A DNA stretch of 64,000 nucleotides from Chitinophaga pinensis (GTDB taxonomy: Bacteria > Bacteroidota > Bacteroidia > Flavobacteriales_D > Crocinitomicaceae). Below the pieces are notes generated by a model. It ran no database searches, was not told the origin of the DNA, and saw only the letters and a list, made by a program, of their open reading frames with translations. Within the stretch, counting starts at the first letter, position 1, and each line of letters begins with the position of its first letter. The DNA is taken from contig CAMCYF010000001.1 of the NCBI GenBank assembly GCA_945883825.1, positions 213,673 through 277,672 of the forward strand, written 5' to 3'. A program made the translations under genes and the position numbers. This document shows, one piece after another, positions 35,998 through 45,848 of this stretch.

Positions 35998-37350
35998 CTA
36001 TTTTGATGCTATTGCAACAAAATCATCGTAGGAAACTTCTTTCGTCTTTAAATTTACAGTTGACTTAAAGTAATCCGTTAATTTTTTCTCTGCCAATTGA
36101 TCGTAAATGGTATTTGCTTGTTCTTTATTTGTAAGCAATCGTTTTGCGGTTTCAACTAATTCAGCATCATCAGGTGCAGGCATTCCATATTGTGCATAAT
36201 TTCCAATTAGTAGACCTTTGGTGTGATTTAATGCATCCTCTTGCGAAACTTGAATATTATTGTCTTTAAAAATACGCGTTTGAATTAATTGCCATTTTAA
36301 AGATTTTAGGTAGGCTTCGAATTCAGTATCTATTTCTTCATCTGTAACCGGTTTTTCAGAAGAAAGTTTTATCCAACGTCTCAAAAAATCTTTTGGGAAA
36401 TTCATATTCGTCTCCTCAAGTAAATAATTATAGACATCTCTTGTTAAAATTCTTTCTGAATCGCCAGCAAACATCTTTTCTAAATCTGAAGACACACGAT
36501 TTCTTAATTCTTCTTCAGAACTAACTTCTCCATTTGCAAATAACTTGTTAAATAACTCAGTATCTAAGTCAGCCATCTCCATTTTCTTTATCTCGGTGAC
36601 AGTAAATTTGAAACGGTCTGTTAAACCAACTAGCTCACTTTCGGAAATCCCGAGAAGACTTGCTTTATCTTTATCTCCTTTAGAAACCTTTGAAGGATCT
36701 ATTTCTAGACAATCATTCACTTCCTTACCTATAAAAAGCTGGCATATTTTTTTATCATCTAAGAATTCTAAAGAAATAGTACTTGAATGACTGATTCCAT
36801 TTTCTTTTATTACACCACTTTCATTTAATTCCTCAAATTTTCCAATTACCATATCTTTTTCTCCAACTACAGAAACTGAAATAAGTTTTCCGTAGCGTCT
36901 GCGAAGATCTTCAACTTGCTTATCAACTAAGGCTTTATCGATTTTTACAACTGGGTAATCGAAATTTGTCCTTGAACTTATTGGAAGATCAAAAAAGGGA
37001 GAAAGACCAATTTCAAAAGCAAACTCAAAATCGCTCGGATTTTCAAAATCACCAACAACAGTATAATCCGCTTTTGGAATTGGATTTCCGAGAACTTCTA
37101 ATTTATTTTCTGATATAAAATTATACAAAGCTTCACTGCAAATTTTATTTAATTCTTCAGCTAAAACAGATTTCCCATATTGTTTTTGAACAAATGAAAA
37201 AGGTACATTTCCAGGGCGAAAACCAGGTATTTTTGCGGTTTTTCTGTACTTTTCTAATGCCGCTTTTACTTTATTTTGGTAATCATCAGGATTTATTTTT
37301 ACTGTTAAAACAGCATTCAATGCATCATTATTTTCACGAAAAACATTCAT
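35998..37350 (-). CDS. tig: Trigger factor
   Basis: A 450-residue ribosome-associated chaperone. The ribosome-binding signature is GFRPGNVPFSFVQKQYGKSV near residue 42. A weak FKBP-like middle part lies around residues 150-240, and the C-terminal helical arms make up the rest (EELRNRVSSDLEKMFAGDSE). It is separated from tRNA-Leu by a terminator, so it has its own promoter. Confidence 0.93.
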   Translation of the reverse strand: MNVFRENNDALNAVLTVKINPDDYQNKVKAALEKYRKTAKIPGFRPGNVPFSFVQKQYGKSVLAEELNKICSEALYNFISENKLEVLGNPIPKADYTVVGDFENPSDFEFAFEIGLSPFFDLPISSRTNFDYPVVKIDKALVDKQVEDLRRRYGKLISVSVVGEKDMVIGKFEELNESGVIKENGISHSSTISLEFLDDKKICQLFIGKEVNDCLEIDPSKVSKGDKDKASLLGISESELVGLTDRFKFTVTEIKKMEMADLDTELFNKLFANGEVSSEEELRNRVSSDLEKMFAGDSERILTRDVYNYLLEETNMNFPKDFLRRWIKLSSEKPVTDEEIDTEFEAYLKSLKWQLIQTRIFKDNNIQVSQEDALNHTKGLLIGNYAQYGMPAPDDAELVETAKRLLTNKEQANTIYDQLAEKKLTDYFKSTVNLKTKEVSYDDFVAIASK

Positions 37351-37377
37351 TTTTATTACTTTTTTTACATTTACGCT

Positions 37378-37409
37378 AAAAAAAAAGGCCTCGTTCTAAA
37401 AACGAGACC
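37378..37409 (-). terminator. Terminator of tRNA-Leu
   Basis: Minus strand: GGTCTCGTT-TTTAG-AACGAGGCC (one G-T pair) followed by nine T. Lies six bases after the tRNA 3' end and before tig. Confidence 0.9.
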
Positions 37410-37415
37410 TAATAG

Positions 37416-37497
37416 TGCGGATGGAGGGACTCGAACCCGCACACCTCTCGGAACCAGATCCTAAGTCTGGCGTGTCTACCAATTTCACCACACCCGC
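37416..37497 (-). tRNA. tRNA-Leu (UAG)
   Basis: An 82-base class II tRNA with acceptor GCGGGTG/CATCCGC, discriminator A, D-arm TGGTGAAATTGGTAGACACG, anticodon arm CCAGA-CTTAGGA-TCTGG with anticodon TAG, a variable arm, and T-arm GCGGGTTCGAGTCCCTC. No encoded CCA. Promoter and terminator are both visible. Confidence 0.97.
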
Positions 37498-37568
37498 AAT
37501 TTTTATTTTAAGTCTACTTTCGTTAAAATAGACTGAGAATTAGATTATTTCTATTCTAATTCGGGTTG

Positions 37569-37599
37569 CAAATATAAAATTATTTTTTTTAAAATGCAA
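37569..37599 (-). promoter_or_regulatory. Promoter of tRNA-Leu
   Basis: Minus strand: TTG (37597-37599), 20 bases, TATATTTG (37569-37576). Two small inverted repeats (AGTCTA...TAGACT at 37511-37532 and GAATTAG...CTAATTC after it) lie in the leader before the tRNA. Confidence 0.65.
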
Positions 37600-37613
37600 G
37601 ACACTATTAACAT

Positions 37614-38381
37614 TTAACCACGGTTTTCAAGCATTGATGCTCTAACTTCTTTCATGAATTCTGAAGCATATACAAAACTTAAAACTTCAGGATTATCTGT
37701 AGTGATTATTGACTTATTATCTCCTTGCCACCATTTTTTTGTATCGTGAAGAAAAATCACATTGTCGCCAATTTCTATAACGCTGCTCATATCGTGTGTT
37801 ATTACAATCGTAGTAATCTTATATTCAGTAGTAATGTCTTTGATAAGAGCATCAATCAAAATTGAAGTTTTTGGATCAAGTCCAGAATTCGGCTCATCAC
37901 AGAATAAATACTTAGGATTCATTGAAATTGCACGAGCGATACCAATTCTTTTTTGCATTCCACCACTGCATTCTGAAGGAAACAAATTATTGCGTCCTGA
38001 TAAGTTTACACGTTCCAAACAAAAATTAACACGTGCAAGCTTTTCGGCCTTTGTCATATTAGTAAACATACTTAAAGGAAACATTATATTATCCTCAACA
38101 GTCATTGAATCAAATAAAGCAGCACCTTGAAAAAGCATTCCAATTTCTTCCCTTAGAGTTGTTCTACCTTCACGATCCATTGCAATAAAATCTCTTCCAT
38201 CAAACAAAACTTTACCACTATCAACCTCAAGTAATCCTACCATGCATTTTGCCAACACAGATTTTCCTTTTCCTGATTCACCAATAATTAAATTTACTTT
38301 TCCAGTTTCAAAAACAGCCGAAATATCCGACAGAACTTTCTGATTAGCAAACGATTTTGAAATAGTATTAATCTCTATCAT
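37614..38381 (-). CDS. mlaF: MlaF-like phospholipid transport ATPase
   Basis: A 255-residue ABC ATPase of the Mla/Ttg2A class. Walker A IIGESGKGKSVLAK, signature SECSGGMQKRIGIARA, Walker B YLFCDEPNSGLDPKTS, H-loop IVITHDMSS. The 'DEPNSGLDP' form is typical of MlaF. The ATG at 38381 gives the normal start MIEINTISKSF and makes a one-base overlap with the mlaE stop; an earlier ATG would add 16 residues. It energises lipid movement between the membranes. Confidence 0.92.
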   Translation of the reverse strand: MIEINTISKSFANQKVLSDISAVFETGKVNLIIGESGKGKSVLAKCMVGLLEVDSGKVLFDGRDFIAMDREGRTTLREEIGMLFQGAALFDSMTVEDNIMFPLSMFTNMTKAEKLARVNFCLERVNLSGRNNLFPSECSGGMQKRIGIARAISMNPKYLFCDEPNSGLDPKTSILIDALIKDITTEYKITTIVITHDMSSVIEIGDNVIFLHDTKKWWQGDNKSIITTDNPEVLSFVYASEFMKEVRASMLENRG

Positions 38382-39121
38382 TACAAGAGAATCATTTGAG
38401 TTAAAATAAAATTCGCTATTAGAATACAAATGCTGCTAATTACAACAGCTTGTGTAGATGCCCTTCCTACATTGATTGCTCCACCCTTAACAAAATAACC
38501 GTAAAATGAAGCTATAGAGGCTATTAAAAACCCAAATACAACAGTTTTAGTTAATGCATAAATGATATTAAAAACTTTAAAATCTGTTCTAATTCCTAGA
38601 AGATAAGTTTCTGTTGAACATAAATCTGACAATAGTAATGAAATCCAGCCCCCAAAAATACTTAAGACCATAGAAAAAATAATCAATACTGGAAAAAATA
38701 AAACTGCTGCAATAATTTTAGGAAGTACCAAATAACTGAGAGAATTAACCCCCATTATTTCTAAAGCATCTATTTGCTCAGTAACACGCATTGTTCCGAT
38801 TTCAGAAGCGATATTTGAGCCAATTTTCCCTGCTAAAATCAATGAAATTATAGTTGGTGAAAATTCTAGTATTGTACTATTTTGTGTTATGTAGCCAATC
38901 GTATAAGCTGGTAGAAGAGGGCTTGTCATATTGGACGCTGTTTGCAAAGCGATAACCCCTCCCATGAATGTTGACATAAGCACCACGATTGGTAAAGAAC
39001 TTAATCCAATAATCATAAACTCATTAATACAGCGTGAAATAAAAATATCCTTTTTTTTCGGCCGACGAAAAACAACCGATAGCATTATAAAGTATTTTCC
39101 AATATTTGATATCATATTCAC
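38381..39121 (-). CDS. mlaE: MlaE-like permease
   Basis: A 246-residue inner-membrane permease of the MlaE family. About five helices; family signatures are LPIVVLMSTFMGGVIALQ, LAGKIGSNIASEIGTMRVTEQIDALEIMGVN and YGYFVKGGAINVGRAST. Partner of MlaF encoded next. The MCE-domain protein MlaD is not in this window, as is common in Bacteroidota where it is placed elsewhere. Confidence 0.93.
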   Translation of the reverse strand: MNMISNIGKYFIMLSVVFRRPKKKDIFISRCINEFMIIGLSSLPIVVLMSTFMGGVIALQTASNMTSPLLPAYTIGYITQNSTILEFSPTIISLILAGKIGSNIASEIGTMRVTEQIDALEIMGVNSLSYLVLPKIIAAVLFFPVLIIFSMVLSIFGGWISLLLSDLCSTETYLLGIRTDFKVFNIIYALTKTVVFGFLIASIASFYGYFVKGGAINVGRASTQAVVISSICILIANFILTQMILL

Positions 39122-39182
39122 AATACAAAATTAATGAAAAGTATTTGATAGAAAATCTTTTCTAATTTTACAAAATCGAATT

Positions 39183-39800
39183 ATGGATAAATTAACCTTT
39201 TTTTCTGAAACTCTATCTCGTTTTGCCCCAAAAGAATTTATTCCATACCTTACTAAGTTAATACTTGAAGCACGTGTAAAGTTCAAGATTGTACCTGGAA
39301 GAAAAACAAAATTAGGTGACTTTCGTTACAGTGAACTTTCTGACAAACCAACAATAACAGTAAATGGCGACCTTAATCCATACTCATTTCTTATTACCTC
39401 GTTACATGAAATCGCACATTTAAATACTTTTCGAAAATATGGAAATTCTGTTCAAGCTCATGGCTTAGAATGGAAAAACGCCTTTCGCGACTTATTAGAG
39501 CCAATCCTCATTAGTAAATCTTTACCGGATGATGTAGAAAAAGCACTATGGAAAAGTTTTGTCAACACAAAAGCTACAACTTGTTCAGACATGGCATTGA
39601 GTCGCGTATTAAAAAAGTATGATTTAGAAAATGACACAATTCACCTTGAAAGCCTAGCAAAAAACACTATTTTTGCATTGAATAAGAAGAAATTTAAGAA
39701 AGGAGATTTAAGACGCAGTCGTTATGTTTGCATCGAAATATCCTCAGGAAAACAGTTTCTTGTTCACGCATTAGCAAATGTTCGTTTAATTTCAGAATAG
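39183..39800 (+). CDS. SprT-like zinc-metalloprotease-domain protein
   Basis: A 205-residue protein with the SprT fold: LYITSLHEIAHL-like motif SLHEIAHLNTFRKYG, whose HEIAH supplies two zinc ligands and the catalytic Glu. HGLEWKNAFRDLLEP provides the third His. The C-terminal part (KKFKKGDLRRSRYVCIEISS) resembles the Bacteroidota SprT C-terminus. Eukaryotic relatives cut DNA-protein crosslinks; the bacterial substrate is unclear. It is one base before manC. Confidence 0.85.
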   Translation: MDKLTFFSETLSRFAPKEFIPYLTKLILEARVKFKIVPGRKTKLGDFRYSELSDKPTITVNGDLNPYSFLITSLHEIAHLNTFRKYGNSVQAHGLEWKNAFRDLLEPILISKSLPDDVEKALWKSFVNTKATTCSDMALSRVLKKYDLENDTIHLESLAKNTIFALNKKKFKKGDLRRSRYVCIEISSGKQFLVHALANVRLISE

Positions 39801-39801
39801 C

Positions 39802-40890
39802 ATGAATAATAATTATGGTCTAATAATGGCAGGTGGAATTGGAAGTAGGTTTTGGCCACTATCAACTTCAAAAAAACCTAAGCAATTTTTAGATGTTCTA
39901 GGAATTGGTAAATCACTTTTACGTTTGACATTTGAGAGAATGCTAAATACTGTTCCAAAGGACCAAATTTACATTTTAACAAGTACAGCTTATTTATCTT
40001 TGGTATTGGAGCAATTACCAGAAATATCTGAAAATCAAGTGCTATGCGAGCCGCTTCGCAAGAATACAGCTCCATGCATTGCCTTTGCAGCCGCTAAGAT
40101 TTTAAAAATAAATGCTGAAGCGACATTAATTGTAACGCCATCTGATCATTTGATCCTTAATCAAACTCGTTTTAATGAAATTATTCAAACTGCAATAAAA
40201 GTTGCAAATGAAAGTCAACAGCTTGTTACCCTTGGGATTTTCCCTACTCGACCAGATACTGGTTATGGTTACATTGAATTCGCAAAAGATAAATCAATTC
40301 AGAAAGGCGAAGCGACACATGTTATTCAATTTTGCGAAAAACCTGATTTAAAAACAGCAGAAAAATTCATAGCTGCAGGAAATTTCTATTGGAATGCTGG
40401 AATTTTTGTTTGGAGGGCAGATGTTATCTTAAAATCATTGAGTGATTTTCAACCTATGCTTCATGCTTTATTTACTTCAAATCTTGCTGCTTACGATAGC
40501 GTAAACGAAAGTGAATTTATACTTCATGCTTTTAGTGAATGTGAGGATATTTCCATTGATTTTGCTGTTATGGAACATGCAAAAAATATATCTGTGGTAT
40601 TATCAGACTTCGATTGGAGCGACCTTGGAACTTGGGGAAGTCTGAACGAACACCTAAAAAAAGATGAAAATAATAATGCCATTATTGGTGAAAATGTATT
40701 TCTAATTGATTCTGAAAATTGCCTTATTAATATGCCTGATAATAAATTAGTCTTAATAGATGGTTTGAAGGATTACATTGTAGTAGAATCAGATAATATG
40801 CTTATGATTTTAAAAAACTCCAACGAGCAAGATTTAAAAAAATACCTTAAGCAATTGGAAGAAGCTAAATCTCAATTCTTTAAAAATTAA
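39802..40890 (+). CDS. manC: Mannose-1-phosphate guanylyltransferase
   Basis: A 362-residue nucleotidyltransferase making GDP-mannose for surface polysaccharides. The nucleotide loop is IMAGGIGSRFWPLSTSKKPKQFL; further marks are TPSDHLI, GYGYIEF, and FCEKPDLKTAEKFI, then NAGIFVWRADVIL and DFDWSDLGTWGSL. No phosphomannose isomerase domain is fused. It overlaps dusB by one base. Confidence 0.94.
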   Translation: MNNNYGLIMAGGIGSRFWPLSTSKKPKQFLDVLGIGKSLLRLTFERMLNTVPKDQIYILTSTAYLSLVLEQLPEISENQVLCEPLRKNTAPCIAFAAAKILKINAEATLIVTPSDHLILNQTRFNEIIQTAIKVANESQQLVTLGIFPTRPDTGYGYIEFAKDKSIQKGEATHVIQFCEKPDLKTAEKFIAAGNFYWNAGIFVWRADVILKSLSDFQPMLHALFTSNLAAYDSVNESEFILHAFSECEDISIDFAVMEHAKNISVVLSDFDWSDLGTWGSLNEHLKKDENNNAIIGENVFLIDSENCLINMPDNKLVLIDGLKDYIVVESDNMLMILKNSNEQDLKKYLKQLEEAKSQFFKN

Positions 40891-41891
40891 TGGTAAAAAT
40901 TAGAGACATAGAATTAGGTGATTTTCCACTATTACTTGCTCCTATGGAGGATGTTAGTGATCCACCATTTAGAGCTCTTTGTAAAAAACATGGTGCAGAT
41001 TTAATGTACACAGAATTTATTTCCTCTGATGGATTAATTCGCGATGCTGCAAAAAGTGTTCAAAAGCTTGATATTTTTGACTACGAACGACCAATCGGCA
41101 TACAAATATTTGGAGCAGATATTGAAAGCATGAAACAAGCTGCTGAAATCATCGAAAAGGCACAACCAAATTTATTAGATATTAATTATGGTTGTCCCGT
41201 AAAAAAAGTTGCTTGCAAGGGAGCAGGTGCAGGAATCCTCCAAGATATTCCTAAAATGGTTTTTATGACCTCAGAAATTGTAAAAGCGACAAGTCTCCCT
41301 GTAACTGTAAAAACAAGACTTGGCTGGGATGATGATACAAAATACGTTGTTGAGACAGCAGAACGCTTACAAGACATTGGAATCGAAGCTATTTCAATTC
41401 ACGGAAGAACAAGGAAGCAAATGTACAAAGGGGAAGCTGACTGGGACTTAATTGGAAAAGTGAAAAGTAATCCGCGGATGAGAATTCCAGTATTTGGAAA
41501 TGGAGATGTTGATACACCTGAAAAGGCACTTGAATATAAAAATCGCTACGGAGTTGACGGCATTATGATTGGAAGAGCAAGTATTGGTTATCCATGGATT
41601 TTCAATGAAATAAAACATTTCATGAAAACAGGCGAAAAATTAACGCCGCCATACTTAAAAGACCGAGTAGAAGCAGCTCGAGAGCATTTAAGGATGAGTG
41701 TTTTATGGAAGGGTGAACATGTTGGAATTGCCGAAATGAAAAGGCATTACAGCAATTATTTTCGTGGAATTGCCCATTTTAAAGATTTCAAAACAAAATT
41801 GGTGTCATCTTTTAACCTTGATGAAATTAATGAAACTCTAGATTATATCGAGGTTCACTCAGAAGAATTTAGTTTTGTTCTTTCCGAGTAA
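40890..41891 (+). CDS. dusB: tRNA-dihydrouridine synthase
   Basis: A 333-residue FMN enzyme that reduces uridine in tRNA D-loops. Signatures: LAPMEDVSDPPFRALCK, DINYGCPVKKVACKGAGAG with its catalytic Cys, TVKTRLGWDD, ISIHGRTRKQMYKGEADW and VFGNGDVDTP with GIMIGRASIGYPW. Third gene of the sprT-like - manC - dusB unit. It converges on the next gene one base away. Confidence 0.94.
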   Translation: MVKIRDIELGDFPLLLAPMEDVSDPPFRALCKKHGADLMYTEFISSDGLIRDAAKSVQKLDIFDYERPIGIQIFGADIESMKQAAEIIEKAQPNLLDINYGCPVKKVACKGAGAGILQDIPKMVFMTSEIVKATSLPVTVKTRLGWDDDTKYVVETAERLQDIGIEAISIHGRTRKQMYKGEADWDLIGKVKSNPRMRIPVFGNGDVDTPEKALEYKNRYGVDGIMIGRASIGYPWIFNEIKHFMKTGEKLTPPYLKDRVEAAREHLRMSVLWKGEHVGIAEMKRHYSNYFRGIAHFKDFKTKLVSSFNLDEINETLDYIEVHSEEFSFVLSE

Positions 41892-41892
41892 A

Positions 41893-43221
41893 TCAAATCA
41901 ACTTATTTCTCCTAAAAATTCTTTTAACTGGTATTTGAAGACTTCCAACAAGTTCATGTCGATTTAAAGAATCAATATTAAAACGATAAATAGTACCTTT
42001 ATTTGTCCATACAATACTGTTCTTTGAACTATTCATCAATCTAGGAGCTTGATTTCCTGAATAAAGCTGAATATTGCCTTTTCCCTGACGGATTGAAAGT
42101 AAAGGAGAATATAAAATACGAATTTTTCCAGATTCAGAAGTCATTATTCCTTTAGCAAATAAGCGATTTATAAATTTCTCCCCATTCTCATTAGAAGAAA
42201 AGTATAGCGAATAACCTGGCACTAAAACATCACGGTATTTTTGAACCTCTGTCGTATTAAAATTCTCGTCAAGCTCTGTCTCAATATAATTCTCTCTAGT
42301 TTTTTGAGTACCTCCTTCAACAAAACATAAATCTCCTTCCCAAGCTTTTATAAAATCAATAAAAGGGAAGCCAATTCGTTTACCTAAATTCATGCCTAAC
42401 AATAAAAAAGGATCATCTAAGTGCATTTTCAATTCAGAAATATCTAAATGTAATTCTACTGATTTACTAGCATTAGGAACAGATGAAAATGCCAAACCTT
42501 CATCCTTTTGTTTTATATAAAAAGGTTTTGTCTTTTTGAGAAAACATTTAAGATTAAAACTTAATGAATCACTATCATGAGCAAAAATTGCAGTTTTTAT
42601 ACCTGCGTCTATTAATTTAGGCCAATTTGAGTAAATAACAAGGTGTTCATTTTTAAAATTCTCATCTTTAAAAAATCTATTCCATAAAGGAAGTGTTTTT
42701 TTATACTTAGCTTTCAGAACATAATTCAATGTTTTTGAAAATAAATTTCCTCTATAAATAAGTAAATAATTAAGTCCATAATGTAAAAAAACATTGTCTT
42801 TTTCACTAAAAAAAACTTTTTGTTTTTCAATAATAGTATCTTTTATGTTCACAGATTTTCGGATACGCTCAAGTCCTGCTGCTATTTTTACACTATCTCT
42901 CACATAGATCAAACAACCACTGTCTCCAGATTCATCCCCAAAAATATAAATGGGTTTTTGTAAATTTAGTCCATAAGCCTTTCCTTGACTCAATAAAAAC
43001 TCCTTAGATGTGACATCTCTAAATGGCAGCTTATGATAATACATCATGCCGCTTGTTTCACGAGCAAGCTCTAAAATATTTATTCTTCCAATAAAATCAG
43101 CACTTGGTAAGCGATCAATTAGTCGAGCTTCTGTTGATTTTTGAAAAAAAAATGGTTTTAAAAATAAAAAGCAAGCAAGAGCTACTGCAAGAAATATGAT
43201 GAGAAATACTTTTCGAACCAC
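41893..43221 (-). CDS. Hypothetical membrane-anchored protein
   Basis: A 442-residue protein with one N-terminal membrane helix (VFLIIFLAVALACFLFLKPFFF), then a large extracytoplasmic part rich in beta strands (LPSADFIGRINILELARETSGMMYY, VELHLDISELKMHLDDPFLLLG). Family not recognised. It is the last gene of a three-gene minus-strand unit with an apparently related 612-residue protein and a lipoprotein. Confidence 0.7.
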   Translation of the reverse strand: MVRKVFLIIFLAVALACFLFLKPFFFQKSTEARLIDRLPSADFIGRINILELARETSGMMYYHKLPFRDVTSKEFLLSQGKAYGLNLQKPIYIFGDESGDSGCLIYVRDSVKIAAGLERIRKSVNIKDTIIEKQKVFFSEKDNVFLHYGLNYLLIYRGNLFSKTLNYVLKAKYKKTLPLWNRFFKDENFKNEHLVIYSNWPKLIDAGIKTAIFAHDSDSLSFNLKCFLKKTKPFYIKQKDEGLAFSSVPNASKSVELHLDISELKMHLDDPFLLLGMNLGKRIGFPFIDFIKAWEGDLCFVEGGTQKTRENYIETELDENFNTTEVQKYRDVLVPGYSLYFSSNENGEKFINRLFAKGIMTSESGKIRILYSPLLSIRQGKGNIQLYSGNQAPRLMNSSKNSIVWTNKGTIYRFNIDSLNRHELVGSLQIPVKRIFRRNKLI

Positions 43222-43227
43222 AAGTAC

Positions 43228-45066
43228 TTATTTTGAAACTACATAAATTGTATTAATCAAGTCCAATAGATGTTTTCCTGATTGTTCTATTCCTGAGAAA
43301 GAATAAGTAAGATTCAGCGATGTTTTTTCTTTAGTTGTTTTACTCGATCTTAATTCAAGGCTCCCAGACTTCCCTCTTAATGATTCAATCATTTCATTTT
43401 GTTTTGGACTCAACAAATCTTTTGGAAAACGATTTAATGTTGTTTTTACATCTAAATTAGCATACATAAAACCACTTTTCTTAGCATTTTTAAATTTTAC
43501 ATTATTTATTGATTTTGAACCATATCCAAGGGCATGATTCAGCGCAAGATCTTGATCATTAGTAAAGATGAATAATCCATTTTTATTTAACATGTAAAGG
43601 GGTGCTGAATCAAAAATCGCATTTTCAAAGCACCAATAATTCCCCATATTTTTAACTTTAGATGTTAAACGAGCTAAGTGTTTTAAAACTTTTTCAGGAA
43701 TATCATTTCGTTCAATTGAAAATCCAACAGTGAAAATCGGCATATCTTCTTCTGCCTCGGCTTCTTTTTCTCCATATTCAAAAGTTTCTTCGTTATAGAA
43801 AAACTCTATTTTCTTTGTTTTAATCTTTTTTATACCATTAAAGGAGCCAAACATACTTCCTTTATAAGTGCCAAATAGAGCATCTTTGTTTACAAACTCG
43901 TTTAGTAATTCAATTGTAAGGACATTCATGGCAATTTGCGCATTTTTTTCCTCTTCTAGCAAGGGCATTATTACCTCAAAAGCTTTTTCATAGGCTTTTC
44001 GAAGATTTATATTATATGTAAAATAAGCTGTGCTTGATTCAGGAATATACTTCAATACTTGTTTATCGAAATGTGAACTATTCATTTCAGTATAAATAGA
44101 TCCTAATTTTTCGCCATAAAGAACATCAATAACAAATTCTACTGATTTATCTTTTAGAAGTAAATCTCCAAGAACAAGATTTCCTGCATATAATTCCTGA
44201 ATATTTTTATACAAGCTTGGAAGAACAGTTTGAAAATACCATAAGCCACTTGACTTATCGATATTACGCGCATTATCCATATAGAAAATACCTTCAACAG
44301 GATGCAATAACTGAGCTTCAAATCGAGGATCCAAACCTATTAAGTTATCATTTTGCACAAATAACTGAATAAGTATTTTGTCTAATTGTTCATGCTGCAA
44401 TACAAGTTGAACACTGTCGCGCAATTCGTTATAATTTTTTTCATTTGGATCAAGAGTAGCATCTGGAAAAGAAATTTCTTTCTGTGTATTCTCATCATAA
44501 ATTTCTTCGTTTAAAACATCTTCATTCACTTCTTCAAAATAATCGTAAGGATTTTCATTACCTCTAGCATACCAAATAGAATCCGTAACCTGATCTATTA
44601 ATTCCATTCTCGGTTCAACACGAATTAAAAGAGCAGCACCATCCTTAACAATTAGGTTATTAAAAAAAGACTGATATACTTGAGTACCATTTAAGTTAGG
44701 ATAAGCGGTTACTTCAAAATCATCAAATACAGAAAACATTTGTTCTTTATTTTTAATTCCAAAGGTGAAGCCTGAAAGCTCACATTTATCGAGTTTACCA
44801 TAAAAAATATTAAATCGTTGATCAAAATCCAAACCTGCATCTTTTAACGTTTTTCCACTTGTGGAACCATCAAATAACTCTTGATGAATTTCTTCCATAA
44901 ACTCATAGCTTATCAACTCATCAATTGAAATTTTTTGCAGTAAGGTTATATTATTTATACTGAAAACTGTAACAGCATCTTTTGGAATTAAAGTTTCAGA
45001 TTTCTGAGCAGATAAAAAGGTAGAAATTGAAATAAATGAAAGAAAAATTATATTTTTAAGCTGCAT
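43228..45066 (-). CDS. Exported protein, DUF4836-like
   Basis: A 612-residue exported protein with a signal peptide (MQLKNIIFLSFISISTFLSAQ). It starts SETLIPKDAVTVFSINNITLLQKISIDELISYEFMEEI, the opening typical of the DUF4836-type Bacteroidota family. A very acidic insert lies around residues 170-210, with repeated DNENP/EEVNED patterns. The first third and the last third resemble each other in outline, as in DUF4836 proteins. Function unknown. Six bases before the 442-residue gene. Confidence 0.7.
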   Translation of the reverse strand: MQLKNIIFLSFISISTFLSAQKSETLIPKDAVTVFSINNITLLQKISIDELISYEFMEEIHQELFDGSTSGKTLKDAGLDFDQRFNIFYGKLDKCELSGFTFGIKNKEQMFSVFDDFEVTAYPNLNGTQVYQSFFNNLIVKDGAALLIRVEPRMELIDQVTDSIWYARGNENPYDYFEEVNEDVLNEEIYDENTQKEISFPDATLDPNEKNYNELRDSVQLVLQHEQLDKILIQLFVQNDNLIGLDPRFEAQLLHPVEGIFYMDNARNIDKSSGLWYFQTVLPSLYKNIQELYAGNLVLGDLLLKDKSVEFVIDVLYGEKLGSIYTEMNSSHFDKQVLKYIPESSTAYFTYNINLRKAYEKAFEVIMPLLEEEKNAQIAMNVLTIELLNEFVNKDALFGTYKGSMFGSFNGIKKIKTKKIEFFYNEETFEYGEKEAEAEEDMPIFTVGFSIERNDIPEKVLKHLARLTSKVKNMGNYWCFENAIFDSAPLYMLNKNGLFIFTNDQDLALNHALGYGSKSINNVKFKNAKKSGFMYANLDVKTTLNRFPKDLLSPKQNEMIESLRGKSGSLELRSSKTTKEKTSLNLTYSFSGIEQSGKHLLDLINTIYVVSK

Positions 45067-45110
45067 TTGTTCAGATATTATTTAACGAAATTACAAAATA
45101 TCTTCTTTGT

Positions 45111-45785
45111 CTAATTAGGAATTAAATAGATTGTATTTTCTAACAAAGAATGTTTTTCTTTTAAGCTATATGTATCAGTTCGTAACATCAATGCTTTTTT
45201 ATCTTTTGAAAGCTTTGAAAGTGGATTTTCAAAGCGCTCTACTCCCCTATCAAAGCGAGTAATAGAAGTGTAAGTTCCGGTTTTTAAAAGAGACAAATCA
45301 TTTTCAGTAATCCCGTTTAACTTATTTGTAGCAATAGATGGAACAGAACGCTCTAAAACTTTTGAATCCCATGAAAGCCATGAGAAATTTGATTCTGAAA
45401 TTGTTTTTTCATTCGAAATAATTGAAAAAGATTTGCGAAGACCTTCTTGAAGTAAATCAATGTTTGTAAAATTACATTCAAATTTAAAAATAAAATCAGT
45501 GTAATTTTCCAAGACTGAAACTCCCGAAATCCCATTCTGCAAAGCTAATGTTTTCTTAAATAACAGAACTTTTGCTTTGATCTCATCAATATTTGGAACT
45601 TTCTCCCCGTCTAAACTATCCAAAGCCAAGATTGAATTTACCTTCACACGACTTGAACTTAAATTTATCGCATATTTAAAAGTTCCTGAGCCATCATCGT
45701 GAATTGTTAGTTCGTCCATTATCTCAATGCACGATTGAAAAATAAGAAGGCAAAATACAAATAGGAAAGAAACTAGTTTATTCAC
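45111..45785 (-). CDS. Predicted lipoprotein
   Basis: A 224-residue protein with signal and lipobox: LVSFLFVFCLLIFQSC, Cys19 being the likely anchor. It continues IEIMDELTIHDDGSGTFKYAINLSS, a start seen in Bacteroidota lipoproteins next to DUF4836-like genes. Unknown function. First gene of the three-gene unit. Confidence 0.75.
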   Translation of the reverse strand: MNKLVSFLFVFCLLIFQSCIEIMDELTIHDDGSGTFKYAINLSSSRVKVNSILALDSLDGEKVPNIDEIKAKVLLFKKTLALQNGISGVSVLENYTDFIFKFECNFTNIDLLQEGLRKSFSIISNEKTISESNFSWLSWDSKVLERSVPSIATNKLNGITENDLSLLKTGTYTSITRFDRGVERFENPLSKLSKDKKALMLRTDTYSLKEKHSLLENTIYLIPN

Positions 45786-45848
45786 ATTACAAATTTAGTC
45801 AAACAAGAGACAAAATGATTACAATGAATTAAAAAATAAAGAAATGAT

